Position numbers and translations under genes: made by a program. Of a DNA stretch of 64,000 bases, positions 61,801-64,000 are shown one piece after another. Numbering within the stretch: the stretch's first letter is position 1; each line of letters starts with the position of its first letter. The notes beneath the pieces are model-generated. The model did no database searches. It worked only from the letters and a program-made list of their open reading frames with translations, and was not told the origin of the DNA. Source of the DNA: Monarcha castaneiventris obscurior (taxonomy: Eukaryota; Chordata; Aves; Passeriformes; Monarchidae); the NCBI GenBank assembly GCA_026261815.1, contig JAMPIT010000493.1, positions 1,577,001 through 1,641,000 on the forward strand. Reading direction: 5' to 3'.

Positions 61801-64000
61801 TCAAAAAATGTGGATATGGCACTTGAGGACATGGTTTAGTGGTGAGCACGGTGGTGGGGCTGGGTTGGCAGTTGGACTTGATGATCTTGGAAGTCTTTTC
61901 CAGCTTAACAATTCTGTGGTTCAGTGAAGAGCCAGGAATTGCTGCCTGGCTTCTTATTACTGCCATTTCTTCCTTTGTTTTCTTCACCAGCTTCAGAGCG
62001 AGGTAGAGAAACCCCTGCTCAACTTCAGAGAGAACTTCAAGAAGGACATGAAGAAGTGTGACCACCACATCGCGGACTTACGGAAACACCTGGCCAGCCG
62101 CTACACAGCCGTGGAGAAGGTGGGAGCAGGGAGAAAACTGCAGGGTTTCTGAGGCACTGCTGGTTTGAGTGGAAGAGCAGCTGCCCCATGAGGAGTTTCT
62201 GTTCTGCCACGAAGGAGCACAGCTGTTCGTGCTGAGGGCTTTTGCTGTTAGCTGTGCTCTGCCTGGCCCCAGGCACAGTTCACTGTTTAGCTGAGATCTG
62301 GGAAGTGGGCAGCAAACATCTTAACTGCTGAACTGGCTTTTTTGTTTCATCTTTCCCTTCCCAATTTGGGGCAAAAATTTCTAATACATTTGATGCAAAT
62401 CAAATTCTTATTCGTGTGCATCCACTGTCCTCCAAATTTAAAACGCCTTGCCTTAGGATGGCAGCAGGGTCAGCGGCCAAAAGCAGATGGCCAAGGAGGG
62501 CAGCTCGACCCTGGTCTGGCAAGTCACAAACCCTTCACAAGAAACATCCTCACTGAAGAAACCCAAACAGCAGCAGGACCCAGTAATGGGCTGAGGCAGC
62601 ATGAACCAGGACATAGCTGAGGCTGTGGTGCAGGGAGTTAGACCCACAGAATGTGATCTCTCAGCAGCAGCTGGCACAAATGGGGGTGCTTGTGCCTCAG
62701 CTGCCAAATTGTATCCTCAGGAGATTTGCTTTCAGGTGTCAGTTGGAAAGGAAAATACCATACCCAGTCATCCCCCAAGTTGTTTGTGCTTTCGTTAAAG
62801 ATCAGCAGGAGCTCACCCAGGGACAGAATTGTTGCAGGGTACACAGGGTCATTCGGCTGAGGAAGGCATTTTTCTACAAAACACTAAGTTCTTCACACTC
62901 CTATCTGCAAAGAAACTAGTAGCAATATTGGGAAGAGTGAATTATGAGTAAAGAACGAATCAGAGCAAGGAAGAGCTGTGACTGCAGTGCCTGCACAGCA
63001 CTTGGCCCCTCATGGATGCTGTCCTGCAGCTTTTCTTGAGACCTGCAGGACCCAGCCAGGGCCTCGGAACTGCACATGGAAAAAATTCCAGGAATGCTTC
63101 AAGAGTGCTGTAACATTCAGGCTGATGTGACTGTAGAAAACTGCAAGGTGCCAAGAAAATCTAATCATGCCAATTCAGCTTGAAACACTAGTACAGTATA
63201 AAGAATAGATGTGACAAGTTTTATAACAAATCCATGCAAAACAAGTTATTTTTATGGATTTATCAGCCTGCATGTAACAATGTTTATTTGTTAGGGTACT
63301 TTACTGATTTGCCTGTACAATATATGTTTGTACTGATAAATCAGGTTTTAACAGCTTGAAGAACTTTTAAGTGAGATAATTCAAGTAATCAGTTGTAGCC
63401 AGACCACAGGTTCTTGATTTCTACTGTTGGCGTGAACCTGAATAACTTTTTCTGAAATAAGTTTCTATTGTTAAGAGTTTCTTATAGGTGTGCATTGAGT
63501 CTAGAACATACTTAAAGAGAAATTCTGTAAGGTACTTGAAATTGCTTCAATTGCTTCAATTCAGATCCTAAGAAAAGTGAATGGAAGAGGTGGCTTGGTA
63601 ATGATGCTGTTTAAGACATTTGAAAGAGGCTCCAGCTGTCCTTTCTTCCAGAAATAATGAGAAAGCTATTAAGAAACAGGGGAGCCTGATGATGCCCTTA
63701 GTCCTTTGCCTTTCTAAGACTCTGTCAGGAGTTCAGATGCATTTGTGATTTGTTGGTGGTGACTTCTCTGCAGTCGCAGGACACCTCTGTGAACTCCACG
63801 TGGTGGTGTAAGAGCCTGAATCCCAGTTAGCACCCCGTTTCACACAAAGTCTCTGACTTCTTCCTGAGAAACTCTAGTTTGAAGGAGTCCTGGATGGCTG
63901 AAAGCAGCTGCCAGTTCTTTTTCTCTGTAACAACTGACTCTCCTTTCATTACTCCCAGGCCCGGAAAGCCTTGACAGAGAGACAGAAGGATTTGGAAATG
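22705..64000 (+). CDS. GAS7: GAS7, growth arrest specific 7 (partial gene, ten coding exons in window)
   Basis: GAS7 is a cytoplasmic, actin- and membrane-associated adaptor of the F-BAR (PCH) family, expressed strongly in brain and linked to neurite outgrowth. Exons are 22705-22825, 36131-36202, 37732-37817, 41288-41341, 48807-48896, 51489-51604, 56649-56723, 59221-59299, 61991-62119 and 63959-64000 (cut by the window edge). Every one is bounded by AG and GT, and phases match at every junction, giving 288 uninterrupted codons. The protein runs from a WW domain (LPPGWQSY, YYVN, TTWERP) through a Ser/Pro-rich linker to the start of the F-BAR region (INCVTFPHPD, EWSYCDYFW, KQLKGKQMQKEM, SLADEAEVHLKFS, CDHHIADLRK). 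These blocks match human GAS7 nearly residue for residue, from memory. The SH3 exon(s) of the long isoform and the C-terminal half of F-BAR lie outside the window. A second, internal promoter appears to exist near 41200. Confidence 0.97.
24222..24408 (+). mobile_element. Old CR1 LINE 3' fragment
   Basis: The fragment is degraded: TTTGGCACAGGCTGCTCAGG, then GATCCTGCTCAGAGTGG, CCAGAGGTCACTTCCGACC and CTATGATTGTG follow the order of an older CR1 subfamily. Confidence 0.55.
25657..25782 (+). repeat. (GGAA)n microsatellite, 126 bp
   Basis: About 31 perfect GGAA units form a pure purine strand. The tract is a mirror repeat able to form triplex DNA, and GGAA is the core of ETS factor sites. It lies in the intron between the WW exons. 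Confidence 0.97.
27185..27640 (+). mobile_element. Ancient CR1 LINE fragment
   Basis: Diverged but ordered blocks are present: GAGTGAGAGCCAACAGTGTT, ATAGGAGTGTTGTCTGTGAG, AAGCCTCAGCTGGAATATTT, AAGCCCAGAAAAGAGTAGCA and AAATGATGGAAGATGTGGAA. They match the region just upstream of the 3'UTR of old CR1 elements also seen in turtles and crocodiles. Confidence 0.7.
28071..28211 (+). mobile_element. SINE: tRNA-Ile-derived head with CR1-like tail
   Basis: The head reads like tRNA-Ile(AAT): GAGCTCAGTTGGTCAGAGCA (A box region), GTGCTAATAATGCC (anticodon arm) and GGGTTTGAACCCC (B box), then GTGGGCCA. The tail GGGTCCCTTCCAACTCAGAC ending TTTGTGATTCTGTGAT is the 3' end of CR1, which lets CR1 reverse transcriptase mobilise it. 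This matches the songbird SINE type I know as TguSINE1. The acceptor stem is disrupted, so it is not a functional tRNA. Confidence 0.85.
31421..32341. mobile_element. Solo LTR, 921 bp, CpG-rich, ERVL-like by target duplication
   Basis: The element begins TGTCTTGG and ends CCCCAACA, with 5-bp flanking duplications AAGTT at 31416-31420 and 32342-32346. A 5-bp duplication is typical of ERVL-like elements. It has an AT-rich part (about 31495-31620, with a short TA repeat), a GC- and CpG-rich middle (31690-31830) and a second AT-rich end (32230-32341). I recognise the motifs from passerine LTRs, and by memory the transcribed strand is probably minus, but orientation is not proven. No retroviral coding sequence is present. 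The CpG-rich middle might be mistaken for a promoter CpG island. Confidence 0.75.
32757..32880 (-). mobile_element. CR1 LINE 3' fragment (degraded)
   Basis: It begins AAGACCACGGAATGGTTTGG, then TTGGAAGGGACCTTG, CAGGGGACACGTTCCACTAG and a scrambled remainder. It lies 410 bp right of the 921-bp solo LTR. Confidence 0.6.
33979..34126 (-). mobile_element. SINE: tRNA-Ile-derived head with CR1-like tail (minus copy)
   Basis: Read on the minus strand, this copy has AGCTCAGTTGGCCAGAGCAT, GTGCTAACATGAAGG, GGGTTTGATCCCC and ATATGGGCCA, followed by a CR1-like tail with CTTTTGGGTCCCTTCCAGCT and TTCTGTGATGCTGTG. It is the same family as the copy at 28071, in the opposite orientation and about 5.8 kb away. 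The tRNA part lies at 34048-34126. Confidence 0.85.
36131..36202 (+). CDS. GAS7: GAS7 exon: end of WW domain and linker
   Basis: The exon has 72 nt, entered and left in phase 1. With the G from the previous exon it encodes ETTWERPSSVPGTPKSPVSQ followed by KSSA. It supplies the third WW strand with the second signature Trp and the conserved Pro, then a Ser/Pro-rich linker with TP and SP sites that could be phosphorylated. The acceptor is TTTCCACAG and the donor GTACTG. A CR1 fragment starts only about 105 bp downstream of the donor. Confidence 0.96.
36203..37731 (+). other. GAS7: GAS7 intron (1.5 kb)
   Basis: This intron holds a minus-oriented CR1 3' end at 36307-36660. The remaining roughly 1.1 kb is unique-looking, with a polypyrimidine tract before 37731. 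No other feature is seen. Confidence 0.9.
36307..36660 (-). mobile_element. CR1 LINE 3' end fragment next to a GAS7 exon
   Basis: It reads AGAATCATAGAATGTTTCAG, CCTGCCATGGGCAGAGACAC, GGCCTTGGACACTTCCAGGG and CTTCTCTGGGCACCCTG, and ends near TCTTCTCCAGGCT. It is about 350 bp, well preserved, and starts 105 bp after the exon donor at 36203. Confidence 0.9.
37732..37817 (+). CDS. GAS7: GAS7 exon: linker after the WW domain
   Basis: The exon has 86 nt, entered in phase 1 and ending in phase 0. It encodes VNGYYISGSPVHQLDSGHMS then LRKTSGDPQ. The mammalian protein has VNGYHASGTP and HMSVRKSTGDSQ in the same place, so the exon is secure. The segment looks disordered, with several Ser/Thr. The donor is GTAAGT at 37818. 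The phase-0 end lets it join the dual-use exon at 41288. Confidence 0.95.
39377..39758 (-). mobile_element. CR1 LINE 3' end fragment
   Basis: It begins TCATAGAGTCACAGAATGGC, contains GACACCTTCCACTATCCCAG and GGGATCCAGGGGCAGCCACA, and ends near GCCTTCTCTTCTCCAGGCTC. It lies about 1.2 kb upstream of the CpG island. Confidence 0.9.
41095..41194 (+). repeat. Perfect (GAGCC)20 pentanucleotide repeat
   Basis: Twenty uninterrupted GAGCC units (100 bp) are seen. Each unit junction gives a CpG, so the tract is methylatable. It ends 42 bp before the short-isoform ATG and lies in the probable promoter or 5'UTR. No stop codon occurs in any frame of the tract. The perfect copies suggest recent length change. 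Confidence 0.95.
41200..41265 (+). other. Upstream ORF overlapping the short GAS7 start (21 codons)
   Basis: An ATG at 41200 opens a 21-codon frame ending with a stop at 41263-41265, beyond the GAS7 ATG at 41237 and in another frame. If the transcript starts left of 41200 it would compete for ribosomes. The same frame stays open leftward through the repeat to an ATG at 40738. Confidence 0.4.
41205..41243 (+). other. Short upstream ORF with strong start context (12 codons)
   Basis: The ATG at 41205 sits in GCCATGG, a strong Kozak context. Its frame ends with TAG at 41241-41243, two bases after the GAS7 ATG codon at 41237-41239. A stop this close to a start could permit reinitiation or leaky scanning. 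It matters only if transcription starts upstream of 41205. Confidence 0.4.
41237..41341 (+). CDS. GAS7: GAS7 alternative first coding exon (short isoform)
   Basis: This is an open frame from an ATG in a reasonable context (GCAGCCATG) to the GTGAGT donor at 41342. It has 35 codons: 17 specific ones (MLGSESGRDDALRFPPQ) followed by the 18 shared with the long form. The first half overlaps the polypyrimidine tract and AG acceptor used by the long form. The resulting protein would lack SH3 and WW and consist mainly of the F-BAR domain; 212 of its residues are encoded in this window. The human short isoform, as I recall it, also has 35 residues before INCVTFPHPD, which supports this start. The CpG island supports a promoter here. 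Transcript data would be needed to prove use. Confidence 0.72.
41288..41341 (+). CDS. GAS7: GAS7 exon: internal form of the dual-use exon
   Basis: The exon has 54 nt, phase 0 at both ends, and encodes SPGSPAAPRRQSKESSLT. It aligns with mammalian NLGSSSPSKKQSKENTIT: the QSKE core is kept while the first half is changed to Ala/Pro/Arg by high GC. The acceptor TTCCCTCCGCAG ends at 41287 and the donor is GTGAGT. Since both ends are phase 0, skipping would also keep the frame. Confidence 0.88.
41815..42109 (+). mobile_element. CR1 LINE 3' end fragment
   Basis: It contains GTAGTGACAGGACAAGGGAC, GAAATTCTTGCCCGTGAGGG and GGCCCTGGCACAGGGTGCCC, and ends ACCATTCTGTGATTCTGTG. It lies in the first intron of the short isoform, about 470 bp after the dual-use exon. 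Confidence 0.9.
46603..46643 (+). repeat. 21-bp tandem duplication
   Basis: TTTCCAGACAATTCAG occurs twice, separated by five bases (CATCA). Confidence 0.8.
47297..47400 (+). repeat. 19-bp minisatellite, about five degenerate units
   Basis: Units of the type GGAGGTGCTGGCTCTGTTT follow one another. The second and third are nearly identical in their first halves; later units diverge and one has a 4-bp insertion. Confidence 0.8.
47896..47913 (+). repeat. Poly-C run of 18
   Basis: Eighteen consecutive C are seen after ACA. The minus strand is G18, capable of forming a G-quadruplex. Length is error-prone in sequencing. Confidence 0.9.
48807..48896 (+). CDS. GAS7: GAS7 exon: beginning of the F-BAR region
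   Basis: The exon has 90 nt, phase 0 on both sides, encoding INCVTFPHPDVMPEQQLLKP then SEWSYCDYFW. It is almost identical to mammalian GAS7 and begins the membrane-binding F-BAR region. The acceptor is TTTTAACAG and the donor GTAAGT. All isoforms should include it. Confidence 0.97.
48897..51488 (+). other. GAS7: GAS7 intron (2.6 kb)
   Basis: This intron holds one minus-oriented CR1 fragment of about 450 bp (49222-49672), the longest CR1 3' end in the window. Otherwise it is unique-looking DNA with a short poly-A at about 51310. No exon is seen. Confidence 0.9.
49222..49672 (-). mobile_element. CR1 LINE 3' end fragment (about 450 bp)
   Basis: It begins GGAATCACAGAATCCCAGAC, has GGGATCCAGGGGCAGCCACA and CTTCTCTGGGCACCCTGTGC, and extends to GGCCTCCTCTGCACTCACTC. 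It reaches further upstream than the other CR1 3' ends here. Confidence 0.9.
51489..51604 (+). CDS. GAS7: GAS7 exon: F-BAR helix 1 region
   Basis: The exon has 116 nt, entered in phase 0 and ending in phase 2. It encodes ADKKDSQGNNTVSGFEILLQ, then KQLKGKQMQKEMAEFVRE and the first two bases of an Arg codon. The Lys-rich KQLKGKQMQK stretch is typical of the first F-BAR helix and probably contributes to the positively charged membrane face. The acceptor is TTCTTTCAG; the donor GTAACG is weaker than those of neighbouring exons. Confidence 0.96.
52026..52223 (-). mobile_element. CR1 LINE 3' end fragment
   Basis: It begins AGAAGCACAGGATGGTTTGG, contains GGGACACCTCCCACTGTCCC and GGGATCCAGGGGCAGCCACA, and ends CCAGGGCCTCCCCACACTCA. 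It lies 420 bp after the exon at 51489-51604. Confidence 0.88.
54533..54615 (-). mobile_element. CR1 LINE short 3' end
   Basis: GAATCATGGAATCATAGAAT, GGTTTGGGTTGGAAAGGACC and TTAAAGCTCATCCAGTTTC form the terminal 80 bp of a minus copy. The rest is lost. It lies about 300 bp left of the alpharetrovirus-like LTR. Confidence 0.85.
54930..55293 (+). mobile_element. Solo LTR of an alpharetrovirus-like (ERVK-type) endogenous retrovirus
   Basis: The element starts TGTGGTAG and ends GCATCA. It is flanked by the 6-bp direct repeat GCTGGC (54924-54929 and 55294-55299), the duplication size made by alpharetroviral integrases. It has a TATATAA box at 55138, a TGACGTAA site at 55115, a poly-A signal AATAAA at 55161 and an adjoining CGCCATTTTA block that strongly resembles the R region of avian leukosis-type LTRs. 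No internal gag/pol/env sequence is present, so this is a solo LTR. It lies in sense orientation within a GAS7 intron, so both its promoter and its poly-A signal face the gene's direction. Confidence 0.85.
55407..55450 (+). repeat. 25-bp tandem duplication
   Basis: CATCCCAATCAATGGCT occurs twice in tandem, with an 8-base spacer, just downstream of the alpharetrovirus-like LTR. Confidence 0.8.
56649..56723 (+). CDS. GAS7: GAS7 exon: F-BAR helix 2 region
   Basis: The exon has 75 nt, entered and left in phase 2. After completing the Arg codon it encodes IKIEEEYAKNLSKLSQNSLA then AQEE and two bases of a Gly codon. EEEYAKNLSKL is the canonical F-BAR/FCH motif in which residues pack into the dimer core. 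The acceptor is poor: the T-rich tract is separated from the AG by a TG-rich stretch (TGTGTGTATGTGAGTGTAG). The donor GTAAGT is strong. Confidence 0.96.
56724..59220 (+). other. GAS7: GAS7 intron (2.5 kb)
   Basis: This intron contains an ancient CR1 fragment covering part of the reverse transcriptase region and beyond (about 57955-58650). Apart from that it is unique-looking DNA. No exon is seen. Confidence 0.9.
57955..58650 (+). mobile_element. Ancient CR1 LINE: decayed reverse transcriptase region
   Basis: Blocks in the order of the CR1 ORF2 3' part are visible: GATCACTCAGCTTTATTTAA, ATGCCAAGCCAACCTAAATT, GCTCTTGATTTAGTATTGCT, AATTAACTGAAAGAAAATAA, AGAAGGATCTGGCTATAGTG and CATGCTGTTGTCTAAAAAGG. 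Frameshifts and stops abound. The subfamily is old and shared by birds and turtles, from memory. Confidence 0.7.
59221..59299 (+). CDS. GAS7: GAS7 exon: F-BAR coiled-coil segment
   Basis: The exon has 79 nt, entered in phase 2 and ending in phase 0. It encodes TLGEAWAQLKKSLADEAEVH followed by LKFSSK after completing a Gly codon. It is nearly identical to mammalian GAS7 (SLGEAWAQVKKSLADEAEVH). The acceptor is TTCTAACAG; the donor GTAAAT is moderately weak. Confidence 0.96.
60216..60336 (+). mobile_element. CR1 LINE short 3' end (older subfamily)
   Basis: GGATGTGGCACTTCAGGGGC, ATGGTTTGGTGGTGGACCTG and GGACTTGATCATCTTGGAGG, with the end ACTTTATGATTCTGTG, match an older CR1 type. Confidence 0.75.
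60436..60610 (-). mobile_element. Probable CR1 LINE remnant
   Basis: TGAGTACCTCTAAGGACAGA, TTCACAATCTCTCTGGTCAG and CCTTCTCCAGTGCCCAGCCA follow the minus-strand order of an older CR1. Divergence is high and both ends are unclear. Confidence 0.5.
61672..61926 (+). mobile_element. CR1 LINE 3' end (older subfamily)
   Basis: AATGGTCTCAAATTGCACCA, AACAGGCTGCCCAGGACAAT, GGTGGAGTCACCATCCCTGG and GGACTTGATGATCTTGGAAG are present, with the end CAATTCTGTGGTTCAGTG. It ends 64 bp before the acceptor of the exon at 61991, so its 3' end adjoins that exon's branch-point region. Confidence 0.85.
61991..62119 (+). CDS. GAS7: GAS7 exon: F-BAR helix with Lys-rich face
   Basis: The exon has 129 nt, phase 0 at both ends, giving 43 codons: LQSEVEKPLLNFRENFKKDM, then KKCDHHIADLRKHLASRYTA and VEK. 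It corresponds to the long basic helix of F-BAR proteins; the FKKDMKK cluster is a likely lipid-contact patch. The acceptor is TCTTCACCAG and the donor GTGGGA is weak. Confidence 0.97.
62120..63958 (+). other. GAS7: GAS7 intron (1.8 kb)
   Basis: This is unique-looking intronic DNA with no repeat family I can name and no exon. AT-rich segments lie around 63180-63560. Confidence 0.85.
63959..64000 (+). CDS. GAS7: GAS7 exon (cut by window end): F-BAR continues
   Basis: The exon starts after TTACTCCCAG in phase 0 and encodes ARKALTERQKDLEM before the window ends, matching mammalian ARKALTERQRDLEM. The exon and the C-terminal half of the F-BAR domain continue to the right. Confidence 0.95.

Larger units (their letters stand above)
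59300..61990 (+). other. GAS7: GAS7 intron (2.7 kb)
   Basis: This intron contains CR1 remnants at 60216-60336 (plus), 60436-60610 (minus, weak) and 61672-61926 (plus). The last one ends only about 64 bp before the next exon. No exon is seen. Confidence 0.9.

Overview
This window is vertebrate nuclear DNA, most probably from a songbird (Passeriformes). It holds one recognisable gene, GAS7 (growth arrest specific 7), on the + strand. Ten coding exons were found by translating short blocks flanked by AG/GT splice sites. Their phases join without a break into 864 nt (288 codons), in the order WW domain, linker, first part of the F-BAR domain. The gene is cut by the right edge inside the F-BAR region. 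The N-terminal SH3 exon(s) of the long isoform were not found and should lie to the left.

Layout. 1-22704 is intron with no coding exon found; it carries CR1 LINE fragments and an ERVL-type LTR. 22705-22825 and 36131-36202 encode the two halves of the WW domain, and 37732-37817 a linker. A CpG-rich block at about 40970-41480 appears to be an internal promoter. Its exon is dual-use: 41288-41341 is an internal exon of the long form, while the same exon extended left to an ATG at 41237 is the first coding exon of a short form without SH3 and WW. A perfect (GAGCC)20 tract ends 42 bp before that ATG. Exons at 48807, 51489, 56649, 59221, 61991 and 63959 encode the F-BAR region shared by both forms.

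The introns hold typical bird repeats: many CR1 3' ends in both orientations, two tRNA-Ile-derived SINEs with CR1-like tails, a 921-bp solo LTR with 5-bp target duplications, a 364-bp alpharetrovirus-like solo LTR with 6-bp target duplications in sense orientation, an ERVL-type LTR, a 126-bp GGAA microsatellite and smaller tandem repeats. The bird assignment rests on CR1 abundance, the avian-type LTRs and the gene's residues. The songbird assignment rests on the tRNA-Ile/CR1 SINE and the 921-bp LTR, both recognised from memory and not by database search.

No second gene, intact functional RNA gene, CRISPR array or prokaryotic feature was seen. The most unusual part is the internal promoter/dual-use exon: a splice acceptor doubles as coding sequence, short upstream ORFs overlap the start codon, and a pentanucleotide repeat controls the frame of a long upstream open frame.
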